Shown: positions 16,429 to 26,287 of the stretch, piece by piece
Layout: every line of letters begins with the position of its first letter
How positions within the stretch are numbered: position 1 is the stretch's first letter
Assembly (NCBI GenBank): GCA_946480465.1
Contig: CAMLJY010000052.1
Span: 1 to 46,810 of the forward strand
Length of the DNA stretch: 46,810 bases
Source of the DNA: an uncultured Burkholderiales bacterium
Lineage (GTDB): Bacteria > Pseudomonadota > Gammaproteobacteria > Burkholderiales > Burkholderiaceae
Direction: 5' to 3'
Notes under the pieces: model-generated
Database searches by the model: none
What the model saw: only the letters and a program-made list of their open reading frames with translations
What the model was told of the DNA's origin: nothing
Made by a program: the position numbers and the translations under genes

Positions 16429-17390
16429 AAGTGAGCGTCCCCGGGGCGCCGGCGTCCTCCACGGCGGAAGCCCCGCCGCCGGTCCCGAGAGCGCAAGGCC
16501 TGCAGGCCCAGCGCCGCCGCCAGGCGAAGTGGATGCTGCTGCCGATGGCGCTGCTGCTGCTGGCCGTGGCCGCCTGGCCGCTGCTGCGCACGCTGGGCTT
16601 GAGCCTGACCGATGCCCAGCTCGGCAGCACCGAGCCGGCGCAGTTCGTCGGCCTGGAGCACTACGTCGGCGAGTACGGCGTGCTGTCCGACCGTGACTGG
16701 TGGGGCGCCGTGGCCAACACGCTGCGCTTCGCCTTCCTGTCGGTGGCGCTGGAAACCGTGCTGGGCCTCGGCGTCGCGCTGCTGATCAACCGGCCGTCCC
16801 CGGCCCGCACGCTGCTGCGCGCCGCGATGCTGATTCCCTGGGCCATTCCCACCGTGGTGTCGGCCAAGATGTGGAGCTGGATGCTGCACGACCAGTTCGG
16901 CGTCGTGAACCACTACCTCGTCGGCTGGGGCCTGCTGGCCGAGCCGCTGGCCTGGACCGCCGACCCCTCGCTGTCGATGCTGACGCTGGTGCTGGTGGAC
17001 GTGTGGAAGACCACGCCCTTCATGGCCTTGCTGATCCTGGCCGCGCTGCAGAGCGTGCCGGGGGACTGCTACGAGGCCGCCCAGGTCGACGGCGTGCCCG
17101 CCTTCACCGTGTTCCGCCGCGTCACGCTGCCGCTGATCGCCCCCGGCATCGTGGTGGCCGTGGTGTTCCGCTTGCTCGACGCACTGCGCGTGTTCGACCT
17201 GATCTACGTGATGACCTCCAACAGCCGAGACACCCGCAGCATGTCGGTCTACGTGCGCGAGCAGCTGATCGACTTCCAGCTCACCGGCTACGGCTCGGCC
17301 GCGGCGACGGTGCTGTTCTTCATCGTCGCGCTGGTCACGATCGCCGCGATGGGCCTGGCGCGCCGGCGCGGCGAAGGAGTGCAGGCATGA
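16419..17390 (+). CDS. ABC sugar transporter permease 1 (MalF/ThuF-like)
   Basis: 323 residues, inner-membrane permease with about six transmembrane segments, starting with WMLLPMALLLLAVAAWPLLR. The EAA loop that docks on the ATPase is visible as YEAAQVDGVPAFTVFRRVTL, followed by PLIAPGIVVAVVF. The N-terminal 30 residues are cytoplasmic and Ala/Pro-rich. Its start lies inside the binding-protein gene and its stop overlaps the second permease (ATGA), so the genes are translationally coupled. Confidence 0.92.
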   Translation: MELKVSVPGAPASSTAEAPPPVPRAQGLQAQRRRQAKWMLLPMALLLLAVAAWPLLRTLGLSLTDAQLGSTEPAQFVGLEHYVGEYGVLSDRDWWGAVANTLRFAFLSVALETVLGLGVALLINRPSPARTLLRAAMLIPWAIPTVVSAKMWSWMLHDQFGVVNHYLVGWGLLAEPLAWTADPSLSMLTLVLVDVWKTTPFMALLILAALQSVPGDCYEAAQVDGVPAFTVFRRVTLPLIAPGIVVAVVFRLLDALRVFDLIYVMTSNSRDTRSMSVYVREQLIDFQLTGYGSAAATVLFFIVALVTIAAMGLARRRGEGVQA

Positions 17391-18217
17391 CGGCCGCCAG
17401 GATGGCCGGCCGCGCCGGATACGCGCTAGGCGCGGCGGCGCTGGTCGCGGCCTCGATCTTCCCGCTGCTGTACGCGATCGGCAGCTCGCTGAAGTCCAGG
17501 GACGCGCTGTTCGACCCCCGCCTGTGGCCGGACGCGCCCACGCTGCAGCACTACGTCAGCCTGTTCCGCGACCAGCCCTTCGGCCAGAACCTGCTCAATT
17601 CGCTGCTGGTCGCCGGTGGCGTGGTGGCCTTGTCGCTCGGCGTCGCGCTGATGGCGGCCTGGGCGCTGGCCCGGGTGCCGCTGCGCGGCCGCGGCGTCAT
17701 GCTGATGGCGATCCTGTCGGCCTCGATGTTCCCGCAGGTGGCGGTGCTGGCCGGCATGTTCGAGCTGATCACCGCGCTGGGCCTGTACGACCACCTCGGC
17801 GCGCTGGTGCTGGCCGACCTGATGCTGACGCTGCCCTTCACCACCTGGGTGCTGGTGACCTTCATGCGCCAGCTGCCGAAGGAGCTGGAGGAGGCCGCGG
17901 CGATGGATGGCGTGGGGCCGATGACGCTGGTGTTCCGCATCTTCCTGCCGCTGATGTGGCCCGCGGTGGCCGCCACCGGGCTGCTGGCCTTCATCGCGGC
18001 CTGGAACGAGTTCCTGTTCGCCCTCAGCTTCACGCTGTCGATGGAGGAGCGCACGGTGCCGGTGGCGATCGCGCTGATCAGCTCGTCGTCGAAATACGAG
18101 CTGCCATGGGGCGCGTTGATGGCCGCCAGCGTGATCGTCACGCTGCCGCTGGTGGCCTTGGTGTTGATGTTCCAGCGCCTGATCGTCTCAGGCTTGACGC
18201 AAGGTGCAGTGAAATGA
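17387..18217 (+). CDS. ABC sugar transporter permease 2 (MalG/ThuG-like)
   Basis: 276 residues, six predicted transmembrane segments beginning at YALGAAALVAASIFPLLYAI. The EAA loop is EEAAAMDGVGPMTLVFRIFL followed by PLMWPAVAATGLLAFIAAWN. This partner of permease 1 forms the heterodimeric channel for the disaccharide. ATG 17387 overlaps the upstream stop. A 128-base gap with a GC-rich hairpin separates it from the ATPase gene. Confidence 0.92.
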   Translation: MTAARMAGRAGYALGAAALVAASIFPLLYAIGSSLKSRDALFDPRLWPDAPTLQHYVSLFRDQPFGQNLLNSLLVAGGVVALSLGVALMAAWALARVPLRGRGVMLMAILSASMFPQVAVLAGMFELITALGLYDHLGALVLADLMLTLPFTTWVLVTFMRQLPKELEEAAAMDGVGPMTLVFRIFLPLMWPAVAATGLLAFIAAWNEFLFALSFTLSMEERTVPVAIALISSSSKYELPWGALMAASVIVTLPLVALVLMFQRLIVSGLTQGAVK

Positions 18218-18229
18218 CCCACCCCCGGA

Positions 18230-18325
18230 GCGCCTCCGGCGCTTCCCCCCAGGGGGCGGCCGCCAACGGCCCGGCAAAGCCGGTTCCGTGGCGGCTGCTG
18301 GAAAGGCGCGGCGCTTACCCGCGCT
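18230..18325. repeat. GC-rich intergenic hairpin element (C5-x-G5 type), copy 1
   Basis: The only sizeable gap inside the sugar operon. It contains GGAGCGCCTCCGGCGCTTCC, then C6-A-G5 at 18245-18256, then GCCCGGCAAAGCCGGTTCC and related inverted words. Similar C5/G5 hairpins lie at 32203-32214 and 38033-38043, both intergenic. It resembles REP-like elements seen between genes in Burkholderiales (recollection). Inside an operon it may stabilise or partly terminate the transcript. Confidence 0.5.
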
Positions 18326-18345
18326 AATGAATTCGAGAGCCTTTG

Positions 18346-19475
<1,130 letters not shown>

Positions 19476-19479
<4 letters not shown>

Positions 19480-21872
19480 CGATCATCGACACCTGGGCGC
19501 TGCGGCGCGAAGGCTTCGACCCCGCGCAGCAGGTGCTGGACGCCTCGCTGTTCGCGCTGGGCAATGGCTTCATCGGCCTGCGCGGCGTGGCCGACGAGGG
19601 GCCGGTCGCGGGCGAGCATGATGGCTGTTACCTGAACGGCTTCTACGACACGGCGGCCATCCATCATCCCGAGACCGCCTACGGCCTGGCCGGCACCAAC
19701 CAGTTCATGCTGAGCGTGCCGAACGGCCGCCGCCTGGAGATCTGGCTGGACGAGGAGCGGCTCGACCTGCGCCAGGGCAAGGTGCGTTCCTGCACGCAGG
19801 TGATCGACTTCCGCGAGGGCGTGCTGCGCCGCACGCTGGAGTGGGAGGCGCCGTCGGGCCGGGTGCTGCGCGTCAGCAGCGAGCGCCTGGCCTGCCTGCG
19901 CCGGCAGACCGTGTGGGCGGCGCGCACGCGGGTGGAGGCGGTCGACTTCGACGGCACGGTCAGCCTCGTGCTGTCGCTGGACGGGCGCATCGCGCCCCTG
20001 GCCGCGGGCAACGATCCGCGCATCGGCAGCCACGTGAAGGACCCGCCGCTGGTGCTGGACGGCGGCCGGCATGGCGACGGGCTGCTGCAACAGCGCCACC
20101 ACACCCGCCACAGCGGCCTGCACCTGGTCACGCTGCTGGCCTGGTCGGCCAGCGCGAGCGCGGGCGAGGGGGCCATCGTGCAGGCGCCCGATGTGCCGGA
20201 CGGGGCCGCGCAGGATTGCCTGCGCCACCGCGTCAGCGTGGCGCTGGGCGCCGGCCAGGTCCTCGAACTCGAGCGCTTCGGCACCTACCAGACCAGCCTG
20301 GAACTGGCCGAAGCCGACCTGGACACCGTGGCCGCCGACACCATCGCCGCCGCCCGCGAGGTCGGTTTCGACGGGCTGCTGCGCGAACAGGCACAGTACC
20401 TGCAGGAGTTCTGGGACCGCGCCGACCTGGTCGTCGAGGGCGACGACCACCTGCAGCAGGGCCTGCGCTTCAACGCCTGGCACCTGCTGCAATCGGCCGG
20501 GCGCGACGGCCGCACCAACATCCCCGCCAAGGGCCTCACCGGCGAGGGCTACGAAGGCCACACCTTCTGGGACACCGAGGTCTACGTGCTGCCGTTCTTC
20601 GCGACGACGCGGCCCGAAATCGCCCGCGCGCTGCTGGAGTACCGCTATCGCCACCTCGGCGCGGCCCGTGCCCGCGCGCTGGACCTGGCGGTCGCGCGTG
20701 GCGCGGTGTACCCGTGGCGCACCATCGCCGGCGTCGAATGCTCGGCCTACTTCCTGGCCGGTACCGCGCAGGCGCACCTGAATGCCGACATCGCACATGC
20801 CGTGCAGCTGTACTGGACGGCCACCGGCGACGACGCCTTCATGCTGTCCTACGGCGCCGAGCTGACGCTGGAGACCGCCCGGCTGTGGCCTGCCATCGGC
20901 CACCACGATGCGCGGCGCAACAACGCCTTCTGCATCCACGGCGTCACCGGCCCGGACGAGTACACCGCGCTGGTCGACAACAACTGGTTCACGAACAAGA
21001 TGGCGCAGCGCCACCTGCGCTTCGCGCTGCGGGTGCTGGCCTGGTTGCGGGACGATCATCCTGGCCGCTATTCGGAACTGGTCACCGAGCTGCAGATCGA
21101 CGAGGCCGAGATGGCCGCCTGGCGGCGAGCGGCCGACATGATGTGGCTGCCGGTGGACCAGCAGCTGGGCGTGCATCCGCAGGACGACACCTTCCTGCAC
21201 AAGCAGCGCTGGGACTTCGACGGGCCTTCGCGCTTCCAGCGCCCCTTGCTGCTGTACTACCACCCGCTGGTGATCTACCGGCACCAGGTCAGCAAGCAGG
21301 CCGACGTGGTACTGGGGCTGCTGCTGGCCGGCGACGACATCGACCTCGCGACCAAGCGCCGCGACTTCGACTACTACGAAGGCGTGACCACGCACGATTC
21401 CTCGCTGTCGTATTGCGTGTTCGGCGTCATCGCCGCCGAGCTGGGCCTGGCGGACAAGGCGCTGGACTACTTCCACCGCACCGCGCGGCTGGACCTGGAC
21501 GACCTGCACGGCAACAGCGCGCACGGCGTGCACATCGCCGCGATGGCCGGCAGCTGGATGGGCCTGGTGCAGGGCTTCGGCGGGCTGCGCTGGATCGGCG
21601 GGCTGCCGTCGTTCAAGCCGCTGCTGCCGCCGGCCTGGCAGCGCTTCGCGTTCAGGTTGATGGTGCGCGAAGCGCAGCTGGAGCTGAGCGTGAGCGCCGG
21701 CCGCGCCCACTACCGCCTGCTGAAGGGGCGCGAGGTCGAGTTCCTGCATGACGGCCAAAGACAGCGGCTGGATGCCGACCATCCGGAGCTGATGCTGCCC
21801 TTGCGCGCGCCGCTGGCGCAGCCCACCACGCCGCCGGTGCTGCCGCCGCTGGCGCCGCCCGCGGCCGCCTGA
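19476..21872 (+). CDS. GH65 disaccharide phosphorylase (trehalose/maltose/kojibiose type)
   Basis: 798 residues, cytoplasmic inverting phosphorylase of glycoside hydrolase family 65. The N-terminal beta-sandwich starts with LALGNGFIGLRG-like sequence near residue 25. The (alpha/alpha)6 domain contains GHTFWDTEVYVLPFF, the general acid E495 in VTGPDEYT, KQADVVLGLLL, and TTHDSSLS (S642/S643) that binds phosphate in phosphorylases, which argues against a hydrolase. A Pro/Ala-rich tail ends the protein. ATG 19476 overlaps the ATPase stop. Transporter type and the following beta-phosphoglucomutase fit release of beta-glucose-1-phosphate. Which alpha-glucobiose is used cannot be read from sequence. 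Confidence 0.92.
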
Positions 21873-21901
21873 GAGGGGCGTCCACCGATGGAGATGCCGA
21901 C

Positions 21902-22609
21902 ATGCTGACCCCCGAATCCGCGGCGCCGCCGCACCCTGCCCGCGGGCTGCATGGCCGCCTGCCGCCGCGCCCGCTGCGCGGCGTGGTGTTCGACCTGGAC
22001 GGCGTCATCACCGACACCGCGCACTACCACTTCCTGGCCTGGCAGCGTCTGGCCCAGTCGCTGGGCCTGCCGTTCGACGAGGCCTTCAACGAGACCCTGA
22101 AGGGCATCGACCGCATGGGCTCGCTCGACCGCATCCTGGCGCAGGGCTCGGCCGAGTACACGCCGCAGCAGAAGCTGGCGCTCGCACGCCAGAAGAACGA
22201 GCACTACGTGGCACTGATCTCGACGATGGACTCGAGCCAGCTGCTGCCTGGTGCGCTGCCGCTGCTGTGCGAGCTGCGCGCCGCCGGCATCCGCACCGGC
22301 CTGGCTTCGGTGAGCCGCAATGCCCCGCTGGTGCTGAACCGCCTCGGCATCACACACCTGTTCGACCACGTGGTCGACGTCGAGCGCATCGAGCGGCCCA
22401 AGCCCGATCCGGAGATCTTCGCCACCGCCGCCGCGCGGCTGGGGCTGCCGGTGGAAAGCTGCATCGGCATTGAGGATGCGGTGGCGGGCATCGCTTCCAT
22501 CAAGGGCGCCGGCATCTACGCGGTGGGCGTGGGCGATCCGGCGGTGCTGCACCAGGCCGACGAGGTGATTCCCGGCCTCGATCACTTCCACTTGCAGCGT
22601 TATCTGTAG
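21902..22609 (+). CDS. pgmB: Beta-phosphoglucomutase (HAD superfamily)
   Basis: 235 residues. It converts beta-glucose-1-phosphate, the GH65 product, to glucose-6-phosphate. HAD motif I is VVFDLDGVITDT with nucleophile D31 and acid/base D33. The cap carries KGIDRMGSLDRIL, motif II-like GLASVSRNA, the conserved lysine in RPKPDPEIF and motif IV GIEDAVAGI. A 26-residue N-terminal extension precedes motif I. GGAG lies about 8 bases before ATG 21902. It is the last gene of the operon and completes the pathway. Confidence 0.92.
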   Translation: MLTPESAAPPHPARGLHGRLPPRPLRGVVFDLDGVITDTAHYHFLAWQRLAQSLGLPFDEAFNETLKGIDRMGSLDRILAQGSAEYTPQQKLALARQKNEHYVALISTMDSSQLLPGALPLLCELRAAGIRTGLASVSRNAPLVLNRLGITHLFDHVVDVERIERPKPDPEIFATAAARLGLPVESCIGIEDAVAGIASIKGAGIYAVGVGDPAVLHQADEVIPGLDHFHLQRYL

Positions 22610-22708
22610 GGCCCTGGACGTGATCTTCTGACGCTTGCAGCCGCAGCCGCAGCGGCGGTGCGCACGCCTGGAATGGCGGCGGGGCCCCGATCTCTGCCGC
22701 GCAGGCTC

Positions 22709-23224
22709 CTAGGTCCAGGCTGCGATCTCCTGCACCGCGGCGCGGCGCAGCGCCGCGGCATCGATGCCCATGACCCGCAGCGCGCGGGCCGTCGTGCCTT
22801 GCGTCGCCTGCGCCGCGGCGGCCAGCACGTGGGCGCCGATCAGCGGGATCTCGCCGGCGCGCTCGCGGTCGTGCGCCAACGCCTGCATCAGCGCCTGGCC
22901 CGAGGGCTGTGCCCGGTACAGGCCGGCGGGGGGCGCGCCGGCGGCGCCCGCGGGCGGTTCGGGCCAGGCCGCGGGATCGATGCCGATGGCGCCCAGCGCA
23001 TCGCGGTGCTGTTGCTCCAGCGCGGCCGCGAAGGCATCGGCGCTGGCATCCAGGCGGGCGAAGGCCCGGCGCGCGCTGCCATCGGGCAGGTCGATCGCGG
23101 CGAGCACGAAATGCTCGGCCCCGGGCTGGTCCTGGCCGGCGTGCCGGGCGTGGGCCTCGGCCGCCTGGCACAGGGCCTTCACCGTGCCCACGTCGCGCAG
23201 GCGGTGGCGCAGTCGGTCGAACAT
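22709..23224 (-). CDS. Clp N-terminal-domain protein (stand-alone)
   Basis: About 171 residues. It has two Clp-N-like helical repeats: near 20-60 (AEAHARHAGQDQPGAEHFVL, AAIDLPDGSARRAF) and near 110-160 (LMQALAHDRERA, PLIGAHVLAAAAQ, VMGIDAAALRRAA). There is no AAA+ ATPase part, so it may be an adaptor or a stress-linked substrate-binding protein. ATG 23224 is chosen because AAAGGAA lies about 8 bases upstream; a longer frame starts within the HTH gene. It is 47 bases downstream of the HTH regulator gene and shares its promoter. The partner ATPase is unknown. Confidence 0.8.
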   Translation of the reverse strand: MFDRLRHRLRDVGTVKALCQAAEAHARHAGQDQPGAEHFVLAAIDLPDGSARRAFARLDASADAFAAALEQQHRDALGAIGIDPAAWPEPPAGAAGAPPAGLYRAQPSGQALMQALAHDRERAGEIPLIGAHVLAAAAQATQGTTARALRVMGIDAAALRRAAVQEIAAWT

Positions 23225-23271
23225 GAGGGTTCCTTTCAAACAAAGTGAGCGGCCATGGACGGCATGGCCAC

Positions 23272-23496
23272 TCAAAGGTGCGGTGCGTGGCGCTTGTGGG
23301 CGGCCTGCTTGCTGACGCCCAGCGCCTCGGCCACCTGCGACCAGGTCCAGCCTTGCGCCAGCGCGGCGGCGACCGCGGCGCGTTCGAGCCGGTCGGCCAT
23401 CAGCCGCAGGGACACCACCGCGGCGAGCGCCGCGGCGGGTTCATCGGGGGAGGGCAGGCTTGCCGGCAGGACACCGGCCGGAGCGGGCTTCGGCAT
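23272..23496 (-). CDS. Small HTH transcriptional regulator
   Basis: 74 residues. The C-terminal half is a helix-turn-helix: RAAVAAALAQGWTWSQVAEA followed by LGVSKQAAHKRHAPHL, similar to sigma-70 region 4 or WhiB-free small HTH proteins next to Clp-N genes. The N-terminal 25 residues are Pro/Ala-rich. The start codon lies 2 bases from a palindromic operator and about 10 bases from a predicted -10, so the transcript is probably nearly leaderless. It most likely represses itself and the Clp-N gene. Confidence 0.75.
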   Translation of the reverse strand: MPKPAPAGVLPASLPSPDEPAAALAAVVSLRLMADRLERAAVAAALAQGWTWSQVAEALGVSKQAAHKRHAPHL

Positions 23497-23498
23497 GC

Positions 23499-23514
23499 GT
23501 CAACTTTAGTTGAC
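23499..23514. promoter_or_regulatory. Palindromic operator 1 of the HTH/Clp-N operon
   Basis: GTCAACT-TT-AGTTGAC, perfect 7-base arms, ending 2 bases from the HTH start codon. On the minus strand it contains TAAAGT, a plausible -10 box. Binding here would block RNA polymerase. Confidence 0.75.
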
Positions 23515-23527
23515 GGCTGGATCCGGT

Positions 23528-23543
23528 GTCAACTTTCGTTGAC
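23528..23543. promoter_or_regulatory. Palindromic operator 2 with embedded -35 box
   Basis: GTCAAC-TTTC-GTTGAC, 6-base arms, 29 bases centre-to-centre from operator 1. On the minus strand it supplies TTGACA, a consensus -35, about 18 bases before TAAAGT in operator 1. Two nearly identical sites cover the whole promoter. Confidence 0.75.
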
Positions 23544-23659
23544 GTCGAAGGTGGGGTGGGAGCGGGGCGGGAGCCGCTGTGACGCCGAGCGGGGCCAGGT
23601 GTAAGGCGGCACCGCCGACAGCGGGCGCCGGGCCGGGCGCGCCGGCGATGCCGCGTGGG

Positions 23660-24430
23660 TCAGCGGTCGGGTTCGGCGTCGGCCAGGCCGGCGGCCCAGA
23701 TCGGCAGTGCCCGGCTGAACATCGTGCCGCTGCCAGCGCTGCCGACGCCTTCGCGCGCCAGCGCCAGCCAGGCCAGGGTGTCGTGGTGGCTGCCCGGCAG
23801 CAGGTCGCGCGCGCGTTCGGCGCTGAGCCAGGCGTGCACCCGGGCGTAGTCGCGCGGGCGGGTGGCCTGGATCCACGCCAGGCCGACCAGGTCGGCATAG
23901 GCCTCTTCGCGGCGCGTGGCCTTCATGCGGATGAAGGCGCCTTGCAGTTCGGCGCTGACGGCGTGCGGCCGCGGCGCGGCGAAGCCGGCCGGCAGCCCGT
24001 GCCAGTTGCCGTCCAGGTGGCGGCGGCAGTGGCCCAGCTCGTGCGCGGCCATCAGCTCCAGCGCGGCGTCGAGCAGCGTGGGGTCGATGCGCTCGAGCGT
24101 GGCGGCGGCTTCCGGGTTGCCGCGCATCGATAACACCAGTTTGCAGCGGCCATCGATGAAGGCCATCGCCAGCGGAGCGGCGCCTGGGGTGGGCTGTGGC
24201 TGCACCACGATGTCCAGCGGCATGCCGGCCTGCTCGGCATAGGTCACGACCGGCCAGGCGCCCTGCAGCCAGCGCATCTCGGTGGGGGTGAGGTCGGCTG
24301 CACGGGCGGCCGGGATTGCCAGCCCGGCACCGGAGAGTGCCGCGGCGGCGATCAGCGCGCGCACGGGCGCGGCACGGCGGGCGGCTCGCCTCAGGCTCGC
24401 CCACGCTCGGCAGGCGAGCCGGTGGCTCAC
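23660..24430 (-). CDS. Periplasmic zinc metalloprotease-like protein
   Basis: 256 residues. A signal peptide ends near PAARAAD after the hydrophobic stretch ALIAAAALSGAGLAIPAA. The zinc motif HELGHCRRH (HExxH form) is near 131-139, and REEAYADLVGLAW about 45 residues later supplies a candidate third ligand (glutamate or aspartate), as in gluzincin-like enzymes. Substrate unknown. Its ATG overlaps the stop of the upstream L,D-transpeptidase-like gene, so both act in one operon and a role in the cell envelope is likely. The 116 bases between its stop and the operators at 23528-23543 show no gene. Confidence 0.75.
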   Translation of the reverse strand: MSHRLACRAWASLRRAARRAAPVRALIAAAALSGAGLAIPAARAADLTPTEMRWLQGAWPVVTYAEQAGMPLDIVVQPQPTPGAAPLAMAFIDGRCKLVLSMRGNPEAAATLERIDPTLLDAALELMAAHELGHCRRHLDGNWHGLPAGFAAPRPHAVSAELQGAFIRMKATRREEAYADLVGLAWIQATRPRDYARVHAWLSAERARDLLPGSHHDTLAWLALAREGVGSAGSGTMFSRALPIWAAGLADAEPDR

Positions 24431-25239
24431 AGCGCCTCCGTGCCGGCGCCGCCGTCGGCGAGGGAGCCGATGCCGAATTCCGAGCGCCAGTCGCGGGTTT
24501 CCGGCAGCACGTAGACGACGCCGCGCTGCCGGCCCAGCGTGGGGGCGACGACGGTGTCGTAGAAATCGCCGTCGACGACGACGCAGCCCAGCGAGATGCG
24601 GTTGTCCGAGGCTGGCCCGGAGGCCAGGCGCTGCGGCCGCCGCTGGGACGGTGCGGCAGGGCGCAGGCGGTGGATGGCGACGGCGGCGTCGTAGTCGAGC
24701 CAGACGATGGCCTCGCCGCTCAGGTTGCGGCCGGGTTCCGATTCGAAGCGGCCGGCCGGCGTCGTGCGTTCGTCCAGCGGGATGCCGGTGGATACCTTGC
24801 GGCCGACGCCCGGTGCGGAATCGTCACCGCGGGCCAGGCCCAGCAGGGCCGGCGTCGCGCCGAGCAGGCGGCCGCCGGCGCTGAAGACGAAGAGCCGCGC
24901 GTCCTTCTTGTCCACGACGGCAAAAGGGCGGCCGCGGGTGTCTCCGCCGGCAAAGGCCCATCGAGCGACGGTGCGCGCTTCCTCGGACACGGCCTGGCCG
25001 CGGAAGTCCACGCGTGCGGCGCTGCTGCTGGCGGTGTCGCGCGCGGAGACCTCGGGTCCCGCCATCGCGGCGCTGCCCAGCAAGGACATGCCCACCAGCA
25101 ACGCTGCACGCGCCCAGCTGCCCATGCAGCCTGCGCATCCACCGGCCTTCTTGCCGTCTCTGTCGGCGGCCCGCTTGCCGGCCGCCCTGCCGGCCGCATT
25201 GCCGGCCGCATTGGCACTCCTGTCACGCACCCAGCCCAT
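24427..25239 (-). CDS. L,D-transpeptidase-like (YkuD-type) exported protein 1
   Basis: Up to 270 residues. The catalytic pattern is AIHRLRP ... SDNRISLGCVVVDGDFYD, with the nucleophile in S-x-GC, as in YkuD L,D-transpeptidases that cross-link or anchor to peptidoglycan. A conserved block, DERTTPAGRF, is shared with the paralogue at 25398. The start is uncertain: ATG 25239 has AGGGG just upstream but begins with a repetitive Ala/Gly/Arg stretch, whereas ATG 25125 (MGSWARAALLVGMSLLGSAA) gives a clean signal peptide. A terminator hairpin lies 17 bases upstream of ATG 25239. Confidence 0.8.
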   Translation of the reverse strand: MGWVRDRSANAAGNAAGRAAGKRAADRDGKKAGGCAGCMGSWARAALLVGMSLLGSAAMAGPEVSARDTASSSAARVDFRGQAVSEEARTVARWAFAGGDTRGRPFAVVDKKDARLFVFSAGGRLLGATPALLGLARGDDSAPGVGRKVSTGIPLDERTTPAGRFESEPGRNLSGEAIVWLDYDAAVAIHRLRPAAPSQRRPQRLASGPASDNRISLGCVVVDGDFYDTVVAPTLGRQRGVVYVLPETRDWRSEFGIGSLADGGAGTEAL

Positions 25240-25256
25240 CGCCCCTGCCCCGGTTC

Positions 25257-25281
25257 AAGAAAAACCGGGCGCTCAGCCCGG
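25257..25281 (-). terminator. Rho-independent terminator or attenuator
   Basis: On the minus strand, CCGGGC-TGAGC-GCCCGG is followed by TTTTTCTT. It lies 117 bases beyond the stop of the gene at 25398-26153 and only 17 bases before the first ATG of the next gene. It can end the upstream transcript or act as a leader attenuator. Confidence 0.75.
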
Positions 25282-25397
25282 CTCGACGAACCGAATGCTA
25301 GAGGTGAAGGGTGAGCAAGTGCATCAGTAGTGACTATGACAAATGTGCTAATTCTCCCGTTTGAGGCGCTGCTTACATGTTTCGCGCTAGTGCGTGC

Positions 25398-26153
25398 TCA
25401 CCCCTGCGCCCTTGGGGTTGTTGCCGCCAGGCCCGGGAACACGTCCTCCAGCGCCTTGTGCTCGGGCAGCACGTAGACCATGCCGCCGCGCCGCTTGAAG
25501 GCGGGCCAGAGCACCTGCTCGAAGAAGTGGGGCGGCATGTTGATGCAGCCGTAGCTGATGCGGTTGTCGGTGGGCGTCGACGATGCCAGCCGTTCCAGGC
25601 GGCGTTCGCGCGGGTCGGTCACGCGCACGCGGTGCATCGAGACCGCGGCGTCGTAGTCGACCCAGACCACGTCCTCGGGAATCGTGTTGCGGCCGGGCGC
25701 GGCGACGAAACGTCCCGCCGGCGTGGTGCGTTCCTCCGGCCGAACGTCCTCGATCGGGCGCTGGCCGATGCCGGGCACGGTGTCGTCGCCCGGCGCGTAG
25801 CCCAGCAGCACCGGTGTGGCACCGGCCAGCTTGCCGCCGGGCTCGAAGACGTAGACCCGGGCGTCGTTCTTGTCGAGGATCGCGAAGGGCTGGCGGCCGT
25901 TGTCGGCGCTGGCCACCACCCACTCGGCGACGCGGCGCACGTCGGGGCTCGGCGTCTGGCCCGAGAAGTCGAGCTGGCGCTTCAGCACCGGCGGCGCTGC
26001 GGCGCGGCCGGCCGCGAGGCCCGAGGACACGCTGGGCTGCGCCGGCGGCGGGGCGACGCGCGGCGGCAGCACCAGGGCCAGGATCGCGGCACCCAGCAGC
26101 ACTCCCTGCTGCAGACCTTCACGGACGTCGCGGCTCAGCTTCGGCGTCGGCAT
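25398..26153 (-). CDS. L,D-transpeptidase-like (YkuD-type) exported protein 2
   Basis: 251 residues, paralogue of the preceding entry. It has an N-terminal membrane anchor or signal sequence (GVLLGAAILALVLPP), then the shared blocks RQPFAILDKNDARVYVFEPG and EERTTPAGRF. The catalytic region is SMHRVRV ... TDNRISYGCINMPPHFFE with the cysteine in YGCIN, closer to canonical L,D-transpeptidases than copy 1. ATG 26153 is preceded by GAGGAG at good spacing. The pair likely arose by tandem duplication. Substrate and reaction are inferred. Confidence 0.82.
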   Translation of the reverse strand: MPTPKLSRDVREGLQQGVLLGAAILALVLPPRVAPPPAQPSVSSGLAAGRAAAPPVLKRQLDFSGQTPSPDVRRVAEWVVASADNGRQPFAILDKNDARVYVFEPGGKLAGATPVLLGYAPGDDTVPGIGQRPIEDVRPEERTTPAGRFVAAPGRNTIPEDVVWVDYDAAVSMHRVRVTDPRERRLERLASSTPTDNRISYGCINMPPHFFEQVLWPAFKRRGGMVYVLPEHKALEDVFPGLAATTPRAQG

Positions 26154-26287
26154 CGGTGGCTCCTCGCAACGACTGTGGCGCCCTGCTCAGAAGCTCAGGG
26201 CGCCGCCGGAGGGGTCTGGGTCATGGAGACCCGGTGCCGCGGGATCGGCCGACGCTGGCGGCCGGTGTCCCGCGCGCATCGCCAGGG

